The notes beneath the pieces were generated by a model that made no database searches, was not told the DNA's origin, and worked only from the letters and a program-made list of their open reading frames with translations. Positions 18,132-28,442 of a DNA stretch of 64,000 bases are shown one piece after another (the first letter of the stretch is position 1; each line of letters starts with the position of its first letter). Origin of the DNA: Methylosarcina fibrata AML-C10. GTDB taxonomy: Bacteria; Pseudomonadota; Gammaproteobacteria; Methylococcales; Methylomonadaceae. The translations under genes and the position numbers were made by a program. The stretch spans positions 1,013,902 to 1,077,901 of the forward strand of contig NZ_KB889965.1 in the NCBI RefSeq assembly GCF_000372865.1. Reading direction: 5' to 3'.

Positions 18132-19088
18132 ATGAGATTAATAACCAGCACCGCGTTCCTCTTTCTGATTTTGAGCGTTCCTTTGGTCAGTGCGGAACCG
18201 CCGCCCCAAAATTCTCCGGTCAGGCCTGAAGTGCCCGCAGGAACCCGGGTTTATCCGGATGTTTCCTACGTGGCCGGCGGCCATGCACTGCAAAAACTGG
18301 ACCTGTACCTGCCGGAACAGGGAGAAAATCTGCCTTTGATCATATGGATCCATGGCGGCGCCTGGAGGAGCGGCGGCAAGGAACAACTTCAGGCTTCTCA
18401 ACTTCTCGATTTTCTGGCCGACGGCTATGCCATTGCCAGCGTCGATTACCGCTTGAGCCAGCACGCCACGTTTCCGGCTCAGATTCAGGATTGCAAGGCG
18501 GCGGTTCGCTGGTTGCGGGCCCATGCGGAGCGTTACGGTCTCGATCCGGACCGTTTCGGGGCGTGGGGGCCTTCCGCCGGCGGTCATCTCGTGGCGTTGC
18601 TGGGCACCGCCGGCGACGTCGGAGAGTTCGAAACCGGGGAAAATTTAAACTATTCAAGCCGGGTCCAGGCGGTTGCCGATTTTTTCGGTCCCACCGATTT
18701 TCTGCAGATGGACGCGCACCGGTTGCCTGAAGGGCTGGTGCACGGGCTGCCCGATTCGCCCGAAGCCCGTCTGGTCGGAGGGCCGATCGAGCTCAACCGG
18801 GATAAAGTGGCAAAAGCCAATCCCATTACTTATGTCAGCGAAGACGACCCGCCCTTTCTGATCGTCCATGGCGACTCCGATCCCCTCGTGCCGCACCATC
18901 AGAGCGAACTGCTCGCCGATGCCTTGCGAAAAGCCGACGTTCCGGTCGTTTTTTATACGGTCAAGGGAGGCAGGCACGGCGGGTTCAGTGATCCGAAGGT
19001 CGGGCAACTGGTCAAGGACTTCTTTGCCGAACATCTTAAGCCGGACGGATTTCTGGATGAAATTTTAAAGCTCTTTCACTGGGGATGA
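18132..19088 (+). CDS. Exported alpha/beta-hydrolase esterase
   Basis: A 318-residue secreted esterase-type hydrolase. The signal peptide is residues 1-21 (ending LVSAEPP). Oxyanion motif HGGAWRSGG is followed by the nucleophile elbow WGPSAGGH with Ser148; HGDSDPLVPHHQ carries the acid and GGRHGGFSD the catalytic histidine, so the triad is complete. It resembles bifunctional feruloyl/acetyl-xylan esterase-like proteins; the true substrate is unknown. ATG 18132 is chosen because AGGAG lies six bases upstream and a signal peptide follows; a longer frame to 18036 is unlikely. Confidence 0.8.
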   Translation: MRLITSTAFLFLILSVPLVSAEPPPQNSPVRPEVPAGTRVYPDVSYVAGGHALQKLDLYLPEQGENLPLIIWIHGGAWRSGGKEQLQASQLLDFLADGYAIASVDYRLSQHATFPAQIQDCKAAVRWLRAHAERYGLDPDRFGAWGPSAGGHLVALLGTAGDVGEFETGENLNYSSRVQAVADFFGPTDFLQMDAHRLPEGLVHGLPDSPEARLVGGPIELNRDKVAKANPITYVSEDDPPFLIVHGDSDPLVPHHQSELLADALRKADVPVVFYTVKGGRHGGFSDPKVGQLVKDFFAEHLKPDGFLDEILKLFHWG

Positions 19089-19198
19089 CGGTAACCCGGC
19101 ATCCGATCACCGGGGAATCACGTTCTGCAAGATAAGAAAAGCACCGGACGACCCCGGCAGGCAGAGTTGTCTCCCGCTGAGGTCTCAAAGCGAAGATC

Positions 19199-19669
19199 TT
19201 AACCGGCGTTGTTATTTTTGCTCAACTGCGACAAGGCTTCCTGGCGGTTGAGTGGGGTGATGGCGACCGCTGCTATTCCGCGAATGCCCAGTTTTCTGGC
19301 GGCGGCGTAGGATAAATCCATTTCCCGATGCCCGTGGAACGGGCCGCGGTCGGTAATCCTGACGATGACGCTGCGGTGGTTTTTCGGGTTGGTTACCTTG
19401 GCGTAGGACAACAGAGGCAGCGTCTTGTGCGCCGCACTCATCGCATACATGTTGAAAGGCTGGCCGCTCGCGGTCTTTTTGCCGTGAAACCTGGAACCGT
19501 ACCACGACGCCTTGCTGTAACGATGTCTGTTGGAAATCCCGTGTTTTTTATTCTGCTCGGCTTTTGCAGACATGCCGGCACCTGGCGAGCGTCCGGAGGC
19601 CGCGGCTATTTGAAACGACGTACTCAAATAACTGCAAATCACAAAAACCGCAAGTATTAGCTTGTTCAA
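19199..19669 (-). CDS. RlpA-like septal/periplasmic protein
   Basis: A 156-residue exported protein. After the signal peptide (MNKLILAVFVICSYLSTSFQ) and a linker comes an RlpA-like double-psi beta barrel: ASWYGSRFHGKKTASGQPFN, SAAHKTLPLLSYAKVTN and VRITDRGPFHGHREMDLSYAAA. RlpA proteins bind or cleave denuded peptidoglycan; the catalytic-type residues in GKKTASG and the DRGPF aspartate are present. It lacks the SPOR domain of full RlpA, so septal targeting is doubtful. The start is TTG 19669 with AGGTTAG upstream. Confidence 0.8.
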   Translation of the reverse strand: MNKLILAVFVICSYLSTSFQIAAASGRSPGAGMSAKAEQNKKHGISNRHRYSKASWYGSRFHGKKTASGQPFNMYAMSAAHKTLPLLSYAKVTNPKNHRSVIVRITDRGPFHGHREMDLSYAAARKLGIRGIAAVAITPLNRQEALSQLSKNNNAG

Positions 19670-19925
19670 ACGATCTAACCTTTTTTATTGAAAGATCGAT
19701 TGTAACTTAAGCTATCTTAAGAGTTTCTTAAACGAGGCTTTCGGAAGGCGATTCCGGCCAGGGCATCCACCCCAGAGGGTTCCTGCCGCTCAGGAACAGA
19801 GCCGGAGGAAGCCATACCGATAAGAACGGCCTCCTTCCCGCGTTTGGAGCGTTATTTTCTTCGATTCGTGCGGATCGGCGTTTCAATAAAAAATAGCGAG
19901 ATTGTAAAACTTGAATGCCCTGAGT

Positions 19926-20333
19926 TTATTTCGCTTCCGATTCGGTTTCGATTTCCATCGCCGAATAACAATTCATCATGCTGTCGGCAAAGTTGTTGTG
20001 AGCATCGCTCAAGGCTTTGGGCGAGCCAAAGTCTTTTTGCAATTCTTCCATGGTTTTTTTGGGATCCTTGGATTGAGTCAGCGTCAGCATTTTGGTGTAA
20101 TTCCGATAGGCCGTCAGACGGTCGGGGTCGAAGGGAAAAGCCCCCGGCATGTTTTTAGACGTCGAATCGACCACGCACCGCGTCATCCGTTCCTGATCGA
20201 TCTTGTACGACTTGGCGCCCTCCCCTTCCTGTTCTTTCTTGACCTGTTCCAGAACGGCTTTTTCGTATTGTTCCTTATCGGCACAGGCGGTCAGCAGTAA
20301 TAGAGATAGAATCATCAGAATTCGTTTTTTCAT
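19926..20333 (-). CDS. Hypothetical lipoprotein
   Basis: A 135-residue protein with a lipoprotein signal (MKKRILMILSLLLLTACADK; lipobox LTAC, Cys17). The mature part is hydrophilic, helical and carries two cysteines (RCVVDS, MNCYSA). No family is recognised. It lies 58 bp downstream of plsC on the same strand and may share its transcript. Confidence 0.65.
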   Translation of the reverse strand: MKKRILMILSLLLLTACADKEQYEKAVLEQVKKEQEGEGAKSYKIDQERMTRCVVDSTSKNMPGAFPFDPDRLTAYRNYTKMLTLTQSKDPKKTMEELQKDFGSPKALSDAHNNFADSMMNCYSAMEIETESEAK

Positions 20334-20391
20334 TTAAATTTCACCTTGTTGAGTAATTGGACAGAAAAAGATTCCTGCCCCTTTAAAGACG

Positions 20392-21141
20392 TTACATGTC
20401 CTTCATGGCCCGGGCAATCCACGCTTCGGCCTCGGCATTGACGTCGTGGGCTTTCCGTCCTTTGCTTTCGATTTTCGGGCCGATTTTGACTTTGATCGTT
20501 CCCGGATATTTTAAAAAACTGTAACGAGGCCAATACACGCCGGCATTGTGCGCGACAGGCACGACCGGGCAGCCCGTCTGTTGCGCCAGCATGGCGCCGC
20601 CGGCGTTGAATTTTTTGACTTCTCCGGGGGCAGTACGGGTGCCTTCCGGAAAAACCAGTACCCACAAGCCTTGGTCCAGATAAATTTTTCCCCGCGCCAA
20701 CAGCGTGCGCAATGCCGCGCGCTGATTGTTCCGGTCGATCGCAATCGGTTTCAGCGCAGCCATCGCCCAGCCCCAAACCGGCAGCCAGAGCAAGGAGCGC
20801 TTCAATAACACCGAATGCATCGGCAAGAAATGACGGAAGGCGATCGTTTCCCAGGCGGACTGGTGCTTGCTCAGGATGATGGAAGGCTCGGCGGGGTCGA
20901 CGTTTTCCATGCCTTCGACCTCGTAATGAAGGTCGCAAAAAACTTCGGCCAGCCACAGCACAAACCGTACCCAAACGCCGGCGATTTGGTAACGTACCGA
21001 AAAAGGGAACGCGAGACCGATCAATATCGACGGCGCGATAATGACCAGCGACAGGGTCATGCCGGCAAACAGGACGGCCGATCCCAGATAGAGTTTCAAT
21101 TTATTGCCGCGGTAGTGAGTCGTTTGCTGAGTGATGTCCAT
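20392..21141 (-). CDS. plsC: 1-acyl-sn-glycerol-3-phosphate acyltransferase
   Basis: PlsC acylates lysophosphatidic acid to phosphatidic acid at the inner membrane. The 249-residue protein has an N-terminal hydrophobic region (LYLGSAVLFAGMTLSLVII), acyltransferase motif I as KHQSAWET (HX4E in place of the common HX4D, seen in this subgroup), and motif III VFPEGTRTAPG. It lies 106 bp downstream of glyS, matching the glyQ-glyS-(gmhB)-plsC cluster of pseudomonads except that gmhB is elsewhere. Confidence 0.9.
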   Translation of the reverse strand: MDITQQTTHYRGNKLKLYLGSAVLFAGMTLSLVIIAPSILIGLAFPFSVRYQIAGVWVRFVLWLAEVFCDLHYEVEGMENVDPAEPSIILSKHQSAWETIAFRHFLPMHSVLLKRSLLWLPVWGWAMAALKPIAIDRNNQRAALRTLLARGKIYLDQGLWVLVFPEGTRTAPGEVKKFNAGGAMLAQQTGCPVVPVAHNAGVYWPRYSFLKYPGTIKVKIGPKIESKGRKAHDVNAEAEAWIARAMKDM

Positions 21142-21247
21142 TGTTCAAAACTATAAAGTACGAAGCGTTCGATGAGGTTGATGCGCTGCCCGCTTCCGAC
21201 GATTTGCCGGAAGGCCCCGTGAAAACATCGCAAGCCGGCCGCCGGGC

Positions 21248-23317
21248 TCAGGATTGCAGTTTTGAAATGTCGGCGCAACTTAAGAACTGATCGGACAGCA
21301 AGGTCAGCAAGGCCAGGCGGCTGGCGCGCAATTCCGGATCGTCGGTCATCACCATGACGTGATCGAAAAAGGCATTGACGGCCGGTTCGGTGGCCGCCAG
21401 CCGAGTTAGCGCCGCTTGGTAATTCCGCTTAGCCAAGAGCGGCTGAATGTCGTCGAAAGACTCTTTCGCGACTTCCAACAGACGCTTTTCTTCCGCTTCC
21501 ACGAGCTTTTGAATCTGTCCGGCCGGTTTCGTGTCGGCTTTTTTCAGGATGTTGCGGATCCGTTTGTTCGCCGCGGCAAGGCTTTCCGATTGCGGCAATT
21601 GCCGGAACGATTTGACCGCGGCCAGGCGCTGGACAAAGTCGAACGGTTCGGGCGGGTGCACGGCCATCACCGCATCGAATTCGTCGGCCGAGTAACCCTT
21701 ATCCAGGCAGTAGCTTTTCAGCCGGTCGAAAACGAAGTCGATCACTGCGCCGCGCGTGGCTTCGCGGTCGAACGAATGGGTAAACAGTCCCAGGGAATGA
21801 TCGATGAGGCTCAGAATGTTCAGATCGAGTTTATGTTCGATGAGAATGCGCAAGGTGCCGAGCGCCGCCCTTCTCAAGGCGTAGGGATCCTTGTCGCCGG
21901 TGGGAATCAGCCCGGCGCTGAAGATGCCGGTCAGCGTGTCGATTTTTTCGGCGATCGCCACGATCTGGCCGGTCTGGCTGTGCGGCGTCGGGCCGCCCGA
22001 CTGCTTCGGAAAATAATGCTCTTCAATCGCCAGGGCGACGACCGCCGGCTCGTGATCGGCCAAGGCGTAATATTTGCCCATGGTGCCCTGCAGATTGCCG
22101 AACTCGCCGACCATGTCGGTCATCAGATCGGCCTTGGCCAGCCAGGCGGCGCGCCTGGCCCAGTCGACGTTGGCATTCAGCGAAACGGCGATCGTCTCGG
22201 CCAGCTTGACCACGCGCCGGGTCTTATCGGCGACGGTGCCCAGTTTTTCCTGAAAAACGATATTGGCCAGGCTGTCGACCCGGTCAGCCAGGGGCTTTTT
22301 TCTGTCCTGCTTCCAGAAAAATTCGGCGTCGGTCAACCGGGGCGTAATGACGCGTTCGTTACCGTGCTGTATCGATTCGGGCCGGCTGCTGTCGATGTTG
22401 CTGAAGGTGATGAAATGGGGCAGCAAGGCGCCTTCGGCATTTTTGACCGGAAAATATTTCTGATTGGTCTGCATCGTGGTAATCAGCACTTCGGCGGGCA
22501 ATTCGAGAAACCGGGCATCGAAATTGCCGGTAATCGCGACCGGCCATTCATTGAGCGCGGCAACCTCTTCCAGCAGATCGTCTTCGACGTGCGCTTGGCC
22601 GTTGACGTTTAATGCCGCTTTTTCTGCGCCCAGGCGGATGATTTCCTGGCGTTTGGCAAAATCGGCAATCACCTTGCCTTGTTCGAACAGGATTTTTTCG
22701 TAATTTTCGGGACTGTCGATCGCCAGTTTTTCCGGCGCATGAAAACGATGGCCCCGCGTCGCCGAACCGGTTTTCAGGCCGAGAATCTCGGCATCGATCA
22801 CTTCACGTCCGAACATCAGAACCACCCAGTGCACCGGACGGACGAATTCGGTCGCAGAATTTCCCCAGCGCATGCGCTTGGCGATCGGCAGCGCCGCCAG
22901 GCTCTGACGGATAATGTCGGGCACCAGCTTTTCGGTGGGCTGCCCCTGGATCTGCTGGTTGAAACTCAGCCATTCGCCCTTGTCGGTCTTCAAACGCTGT
23001 AATTGCTCGAAACCGACCCCGCAGCCGGCGGCGAAACCCAGCGCAGCCTTGCTGGGGCTGCCGTCGGCATTGAACGCCGCGGTCAATGCGGGTCCCCGTT
23101 TCTCGATGGTCTGGTCGGGCTGGGCGGTCGCCAGATCGGATATGAGTACAGCCAGCCGTCTGGGCGTGGCGTATACCTTGCCGTCCGAAAACCGGAGTCC
23201 CGTCGCCGTCAGCCCTTGAACCATCTGATTCAACAGGGCATTGGCCATGGTCAACAGGTTTTTGGGCGGCAATTCTTCCGAGCCCAGCTCAAAAAGTAAG
23301 TGTTTGCTATCGATCAT
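21248..23317 (-). CDS. glyS: Glycyl-tRNA synthetase beta subunit
   Basis: The 689-residue beta chain of the alpha2-beta2 bacterial glycyl-tRNA synthetase, which binds tRNA-Gly. It begins [15 protein letters not shown] and has the conserved [11 protein letters not shown] and [14 protein letters not shown] segments; the C-terminal anticodon-binding region ends near residue 680. It overlaps the end of glyQ by four bases, which allows coupled translation. Confidence 0.95.
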   Translation of the reverse strand: MIDSKHLLFELGSEELPPKNLLTMANALLNQMVQGLTATGLRFSDGKVYATPRRLAVLISDLATAQPDQTIEKRGPALTAAFNADGSPSKAALGFAAGCGVGFEQLQRLKTDKGEWLSFNQQIQGQPTEKLVPDIIRQSLAALPIAKRMRWGNSATEFVRPVHWVVLMFGREVIDAEILGLKTGSATRGHRFHAPEKLAIDSPENYEKILFEQGKVIADFAKRQEIIRLGAEKAALNVNGQAHVEDDLLEEVAALNEWPVAITGNFDARFLELPAEVLITTMQTNQKYFPVKNAEGALLPHFITFSNIDSSRPESIQHGNERVITPRLTDAEFFWKQDRKKPLADRVDSLANIVFQEKLGTVADKTRRVVKLAETIAVSLNANVDWARRAAWLAKADLMTDMVGEFGNLQGTMGKYYALADHEPAVVALAIEEHYFPKQSGGPTPHSQTGQIVAIAEKIDTLTGIFSAGLIPTGDKDPYALRRAALGTLRILIEHKLDLNILSLIDHSLGLFTHSFDREATRGAVIDFVFDRLKSYCLDKGYSADEFDAVMAVHPPEPFDFVQRLAAVKSFRQLPQSESLAAANKRIRNILKKADTKPAGQIQKLVEAEEKRLLEVAKESFDDIQPLLAKRNYQAALTRLAATEPAVNAFFDHVMVMTDDPELRASRLALLTLLSDQFLSCADISKLQS

Positions 23318-24234
23318 GCTTTTTCTCCCTGTCCGGCCAGCAGCGGAAAGCCCAGGGACTCGCGGCGCTGATAATAAGCCTCGGCAACGGCCTTGGCCAG
23401 GTTTCGGACTCTTAAAATATAGCGCTGGCGCTCGGTCACCGAGATGGCGTGGCGCGCATCCAGCAAATTGAAGGTATGCGATGCCTTCAACACCATTTCA
23501 TAGGCGGGCAGCGGCAAATTCAGCGCGATCAGTTTCTGACATTCCTGCTCGAAGGTATCGAAGCAGTTGAACAGGAAATCGACGTTGGCATGGTCGAAAT
23601 TGTAAGCCGACATTTCCACCTCGTTTTGATGGAATACGTCGCCGTAGGTAACTACGCCGTGCGGGGTTCGGGTCCAGACCAGATCGAACACGCTTTTGAC
23701 GCCCTGCAGATACATCGCGATGCGCTCCAGTCCGTAGGTGATTTCGCCGGTCACCGGCCGGCATTCCAGGCCGCCGATCTGCTGGAAATAAGTGAACTGC
23801 GTCACCTCCATGCCGTTCAGCCAGACTTCCCAGCCCAATCCCCAGGCGCCCAGCGTCGGCGATTCCCAGTTGTCCTCGACGAAGCGGACGTCGTGTTCGA
23901 GCAGATCGAAGCCCAGATAGCGCAGCGAGCCCAGATAAAGCTCCTGGAAATCGTCCGGCGACGGTTTCAGGATCACCTGGTACTGATAATAATGCTGCAA
24001 TCGGTTGGGATTCTCTCCGAAGCGCCCGTCGGTAGGACGGCGCGACGGCTGGACATAGGCGGTATTCCAGGGCTCGGGGCCGATGGCGCGCAAAAAGGTG
24101 GCCGGATGGAATGTCCCTGCTCCGACTTCCTGATCCAGAGGTTGCAGCAGAACGCAACCCTGACTCGACCAGTATTCCTGCAGGGCCAGAATAAGTCCTT
24201 GAAATGTTGTTAAATCGTATTTTGGGCTCGACAC
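23314..24234 (-). CDS. glyQ: Glycyl-tRNA synthetase alpha subunit
   Basis: The 306-residue catalytic alpha chain. Near the N-terminus is [20 protein letters not shown], and class II motifs follow: [36 protein letters not shown], and [19 protein letters not shown] for ATP and glycine binding. It is intact and the first gene of glyQ-glyS. Confidence 0.97.
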   Translation of the reverse strand: MSSPKYDLTTFQGLILALQEYWSSQGCVLLQPLDQEVGAGTFHPATFLRAIGPEPWNTAYVQPSRRPTDGRFGENPNRLQHYYQYQVILKPSPDDFQELYLGSLRYLGFDLLEHDVRFVEDNWESPTLGAWGLGWEVWLNGMEVTQFTYFQQIGGLECRPVTGEITYGLERIAMYLQGVKSVFDLVWTRTPHGVVTYGDVFHQNEVEMSAYNFDHANVDFLFNCFDTFEQECQKLIALNLPLPAYEMVLKASHTFNLLDARHAISVTERQRYILRVRNLAKAVAEAYYQRRESLGFPLLAGQGEKA

Positions 24235-24340
24235 GATGGCGGTTGGTTATGCAATGAAAATTTCCGAATTATAACTGAAAATCGGGCTCGGCATAGGGTT
24301 TGTAATCGGTTTTTGGCAGGATCGGGCCGGCCCGGAAAAT

Positions 24341-26542
24341 TCACCGGCCCTGACTTGCCGCGGTATCCTGCAATCTTTGCTGGATCGGCTCGGGCAATGC
24401 GTCCAGTCCGGGGCAGGATTTCGAAGAGTCCAGCGCTTCGATCAAGGCGGCCGCCAGACCGGAATCGGGACCGTCCTCGGCGGGATTCTCGTAGCCGCGC
24501 CGGGCGATTCCTGCGGCAATCGACGTATCCGAGCACGCCAGGGCGATCAGTTTCGGGTGCAATGCCTTCGACCGGTAGGCGGCCAATTGCGACGGTCGGC
24601 GGTAATCGCATGCCAGTAAGGCCGAATTCTCGCTGTAACAGCTTTTATGGCTCGCCGTTTTGCCGACCGGCAGACCTTCCTCGGCCTGCGTCATGCGTTT
24701 CTGAAATTCATTGAATTTTTCGTTGTCCAGAATCAGTTTCAGCGTCGTTTCCAGCTTGCGCCGCTGCGGCTCACGCCATTCGGACAATGATCGGGCGCCC
24801 AGGAAAGCGGCGTCCAGTTTGGCTTGAGACCAGTCGCACCCTTCGAACTGCACCTCGCGCAAATCGGCGGTTTCGAGCTCGGCCAGGACCAGATCGGCGC
24901 CCTGAAGCTTCGCATAGCTCATGGCGGCCCCCTGCAGATTGGCCTTGCGCAGGATCGCGCCCTGTAAAACCGCGCCTCGTAAATCGGCGCCTTGCAATTT
25001 CGCCCCGCTCAGATCCGCGCCCTGCAGGTTGGCTCCGCGCAGATCGGCGCTTTGCAGACTCGCCCAACTCAGATCCGCTCCTTGAAGCTCGGCTCCGCGC
25101 AGGTCCGCCTTATGCATGTTCGCATCGATCAGGCTGGCGCTCTGGAGCTGCGTACCGCCCAGATTGGCTCCCTGAAATTGGGTTTTGTCCCAGCCGATCA
25201 CGCCCTGAAGTTTCGCTTTCAGCAGAACGGCTCCCTGCAAGCGGGCATGCCGCAAATCGGCTTTGGGCAGGACGGCTCCGTATAAATTGGCATAGCGCAG
25301 ATCGCGTTTTTGCAAATTGAGCCCGTCGAATTCCTTGAACGCGGCGTCGCGTATCGATTTATCGGGATCGGTGGCGCGAGTCAACAAGGACAAGGAGACT
25401 TCCTTGGGCACCAGCCGGGCCTCCCTGAGGTCCAGGTTGCGGGAAAACAATCCCAAATCGAACCAGGAACAAGGGCCCAGCACGACCTGCAGGATGGCGG
25501 CTTCGGATTTTTCAGCCCGGGCCAGTGAGGTACAGGTAGCCACTCCGTATTTATGAGCGGCCACGCTCAACCAGGACTCGGGTACTTTCCGGATCAGCCA
25601 GTCTTCGAAATAAAAAGGAGAGTTTTCGGCCTGTTCGCCGGGCTCGTTTCTTTCCAAGGCGTAATACGTCTCCACCGTCATGCTTCCGGGCACCACGGCC
25701 ACAAGGCTGAGCAACACGACCAGCGGCACCGATATCATCAGGACCACCATGCCTTTCGCTTCCGTTCCGGGCTCCCGAAGCGGCCCCAGTTCGATTTCCC
25801 GCCGGGACAGATTGGGCCAGAGATGCCGGCCGGACCGCATCAGCCGGTTCCAGACGTGAATCCCCGTACGCCCAAGCCAGGCGGGCCAGTAACCCAGCAG
25901 CTTGTAGGCAAAGTTTTGCCACCATTCCTCGGCCCTGTCCTGAGGCGAGGCGATCAACGGCCACAGCGCCAGCAGCATGAGAGCGTCGACCCAGACCGCA
26001 AAACGCTGCGACCAGGTGATGGCTTCGCCGTGAAACGGCAGAAAGCGGATCTGTGCCGCCAGCAGGATGAATAACGGCAGGGCAATGACGGTAATGCCCA
26101 CGACCAGCGACAACAGCCAGCGGATCAACCAGCCGCCGGAGCGGCCCACGATAAGATGGGTAAACGGAAAGATGAAAAGGCGGTCGCGCACCTGCTGCCC
26201 CGCCGTGGTATCAGGCAGGCTGCCGTCCAGATTCCACAGTTTGGACGAGAGCAGCTCCAACTGCATGAGCAGGTTGAAATGCAGCAGGACCACCATCCAG
26301 GGCGCAAAGGAATAAAAGGCCGTCAGCGGCAGTTCCACGTCCAGAATCGGCAGTTTGACCGGGCTGATGCGCAGCAGGTCTTCGTGCGTAGTGCCCCAGA
26401 CGATAATGCCGAGATAAGCCGTGAACGCGATGAAAGTCACATGCAGAGCCGCCACGGTCTGCGACGCGGAATTGGCCGAGTCCAGCAGTTTTTCGATCTG
26501 CGGCGAGGAAGCATCTTGAGAAGGCAAAGTCGGATTGGGCAT
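24341..26542 (-). CDS. Membrane-anchored pentapeptide-repeat protein
   Basis: A 733-residue protein. The first 290 residues hold about five hydrophobic helices (for example VTFIAFTAYLGIIVWG and VLLSLVAVVPGSM) on a short Ser/Gln-rich N-terminus. From about residue 400 to 575 runs a right-handed beta-helix of A(D/N)LxxA pentapeptides such as LQGADLSGAKLQGADLRGA. A C-terminal helical part of about 130 residues has several cysteines. Pentapeptide helices act as scaffolds or binding surfaces; no function is known for this architecture. The 105-bp gap to glyQ and common strand permit cotranscription. Unlike the T6SS-linked pentapeptide proteins at 58931 and 60871, it is membrane-bound. Confidence 0.8.
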   Translation of the reverse strand: MPNPTLPSQDASSPQIEKLLDSANSASQTVAALHVTFIAFTAYLGIIVWGTTHEDLLRISPVKLPILDVELPLTAFYSFAPWMVVLLHFNLLMQLELLSSKLWNLDGSLPDTTAGQQVRDRLFIFPFTHLIVGRSGGWLIRWLLSLVVGITVIALPLFILLAAQIRFLPFHGEAITWSQRFAVWVDALMLLALWPLIASPQDRAEEWWQNFAYKLLGYWPAWLGRTGIHVWNRLMRSGRHLWPNLSRREIELGPLREPGTEAKGMVVLMISVPLVVLLSLVAVVPGSMTVETYYALERNEPGEQAENSPFYFEDWLIRKVPESWLSVAAHKYGVATCTSLARAEKSEAAILQVVLGPCSWFDLGLFSRNLDLREARLVPKEVSLSLLTRATDPDKSIRDAAFKEFDGLNLQKRDLRYANLYGAVLPKADLRHARLQGAVLLKAKLQGVIGWDKTQFQGANLGGTQLQSASLIDANMHKADLRGAELQGADLSWASLQSADLRGANLQGADLSGAKLQGADLRGAVLQGAILRKANLQGAAMSYAKLQGADLVLAELETADLREVQFEGCDWSQAKLDAAFLGARSLSEWREPQRRKLETTLKLILDNEKFNEFQKRMTQAEEGLPVGKTASHKSCYSENSALLACDYRRPSQLAAYRSKALHPKLIALACSDTSIAAGIARRGYENPAEDGPDSGLAAALIEALDSSKSCPGLDALPEPIQQRLQDTAASQGR

Positions 26543-26911
26543 GAGATCGATGCGAATGACTGTCGATTAGGCAAGCGATTGACGGGAAATGAGCCGGGCT
26601 CAATCTCCATTTTAAATGGGCAGGCTTTGCCGCATCAATGAAATACTGCGCAAACGCAGGTCGATTGCGCTATTTCATAAGCCCAGGCAGACCGGATTCG
26701 CTCCGCCATGTGGCGACAGCTTGTAGAATGTCCCGTTTCGGAGAGGGATTGAGAGAAAGCATTTTTAGTATTTATAACCGGTTTGCTTTAGAGTATAAAT
26801 GCTCGCTATTGGAAAAGATCGCCAGTCAGGAACCTGCAATTCCACTGTTTTTAAGAATGTATTTGAACTCGTTGTCCCCAGGTTAAACGTCATGATCTTC
26901 GATGCCGATTT
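26543..26911. other. Intergenic region between divergent genes
   Basis: 369 bp between the minus-strand pentapeptide gene and the plus-strand FHA gene. It should hold both promoters. No credible gene is seen; an 82-residue ORF here has no family resemblance or ribosome binding site. Confidence 0.4.
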
Positions 26912-28333
26912 ATGAGCAAGGCCGATCCGATAAAGCCGGCCGATTTTTCCCACGGTGAGTCGTACGAGCGCCGAACCCGGGTCGACGTTACCTACACCGC
27001 CGGGAACGGCGAACGGCGGACGGTGCGATTCGGCAGAGGATTCCGCATCGGCCGCAGCCAGAACTGCGAGTTGCAACTGGCGGATGAACTCGTCAGCAGG
27101 GAACATCTACAGATTTACTGGAAAGAAGGTCAATGGTGGATTCTGGATCTGGGCAGCCTGAACGGCACTTATCTGAACAATGCCTTGATCCATGAATTGC
27201 CGCTGACCAACAAGATGACGCTGGAGCTGGGCAGCGGCGGAGCCTCGATTCAGTTGCAGGTCGTCGGTTCGGGCCCGTACGTTGCTCAGGACGCCCCATC
27301 GCCGGCCCAAGAAGAATTCGATATAAAATTCCGAAAACAAGCCCGGCGCTACCGGCTCACGATCGGCTTGGCCCTGTTGTTGTTGATAGGCGTCAGTCTG
27401 ACCGCAGCCTCTTATTATCTGAAGATAAAAAAAGCCGACGAACAAGCCGTCCGGATGTTTTATGCGATGAAAGGACTGGAACTGGAGATGGCTGATCTGG
27501 AAGATAAAATAAATAACAATGTTTCGAAAGAGCTGGTCTCGGATTTACAAATCAAACGACAGGCTCTCGACCGTTTACGAGCGCAATATCAGGCTTATGT
27601 CGAATCGATCGGCACCGTGGAAAGACGGGCGACGGATGACGTCGACCGGCTGATTTTTTATACCGCCCGGCGATTCGGCGAATGCGAAGTCAACATGCCG
27701 TCCGATTTCGTCACGGAAGTCAAACGCTACATTGCCCGATGGCAAGCCACCTCAAGATACCCGAACGCCGTCCATGCATTAAAAGAAAAAGGTTATGCTC
27801 CTATCATATATCACGAGTTGGAAGCCCGGCAGTTGCCTCCCGAGTTTATTTACCTGGCGCTTCAGGAGAGCAATTACGACGAGCGCACCATTGGCCCGCC
27901 CACGCGTTACGGCCGCGCCAAAGGCATGTGGCAATTCATAGCGGCCACGGGGAGTCAATACGGCTTGAAAATCGGCCCCTTGAAAGATACGGAACAGTAC
28001 GATCCGGTCGATGAACGGCATCATCCGCTGAAATCGACCATTGCCGCGGCGAAATATCTCAAGTACATCTACAAGACCGATGCCCAGGCTTCGGGCTTGT
28101 TGGTCATGGCCTCCTATAACTGGGGCGAAGGCAACGTGATCAATCGCATCCGCAGCATGCCGCTCAATCCCGAAGACCGCAATTTCTGGAAACTGATCGC
28201 TTCCTACGAAATTCCTCAAGAAACGTACGATTACGTGCTGTATATCTTTTCGGCCGCCGTCATCGGCCAGAATCCGAAATTATTCGGCTTTAACTTCGAT
28301 AATCCCTTGCAGGGATTGGACGAAACAAAATAA
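26912..28333 (+). CDS. FHA-domain / lytic transglycosylase fusion protein
   Basis: A 473-residue protein with three parts. Residues about 35-110 form an FHA phosphothreonine-binding domain (FRIGRSQNCELQLADELVSR, LDLGSLNGTYLNN). A transmembrane helix follows at about 149-170 (LTIGLALLLLIGVSLTAASY), then a coiled stretch. Residues about 300-445 form an SLT/MltD-like lytic transglycosylase, with the catalytic glutamate in LALQESNYDER (about residue 319), GMWQFIAATGSQYGL and VMASYNWGEGNV. The order places the FHA domain in the cytoplasm and the peptidoglycan-cutting domain in the periplasm. This suggests cell-wall cleavage tied to a phosphorylated cytoplasmic partner; that is inference. It lies 7.7 kb before a T6SS that also has an FHA scaffold. 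Confidence 0.85.
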   Translation: MSKADPIKPADFSHGESYERRTRVDVTYTAGNGERRTVRFGRGFRIGRSQNCELQLADELVSREHLQIYWKEGQWWILDLGSLNGTYLNNALIHELPLTNKMTLELGSGGASIQLQVVGSGPYVAQDAPSPAQEEFDIKFRKQARRYRLTIGLALLLLIGVSLTAASYYLKIKKADEQAVRMFYAMKGLELEMADLEDKINNNVSKELVSDLQIKRQALDRLRAQYQAYVESIGTVERRATDDVDRLIFYTARRFGECEVNMPSDFVTEVKRYIARWQATSRYPNAVHALKEKGYAPIIYHELEARQLPPEFIYLALQESNYDERTIGPPTRYGRAKGMWQFIAATGSQYGLKIGPLKDTEQYDPVDERHHPLKSTIAAAKYLKYIYKTDAQASGLLVMASYNWGEGNVINRIRSMPLNPEDRNFWKLIASYEIPQETYDYVLYIFSAAVIGQNPKLFGFNFDNPLQGLDETK

Positions 28334-28442
28334 CGGCTCTGTCGGGCAGGCAGGCGAAGCCGCCAAACCGGATGAAAAATGAAATTTTCCAAACGGTCAA
28401 AGGGCGGCGCATTTTTTGCGTCACCCCTCTTCCAGCGCCGGG

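Noticed and set aside
21416-22612. 398-residue open frame on + opposite glyS
   Set aside because: It is an antisense shadow of a strongly conserved synthetase gene with no family resemblance of its own.
24840-25300. Short-period DNA repeat that could look like a tandem array
   Set aside because: It is the coding pattern of pentapeptide repeats, not a CRISPR or satellite; repeats vary and have no constant spacers.
26638-26886. 82-residue ORF before the FHA-transglycosylase gene
   Set aside because: No ribosome binding site, no family resemblance, and it fills a promoter region.
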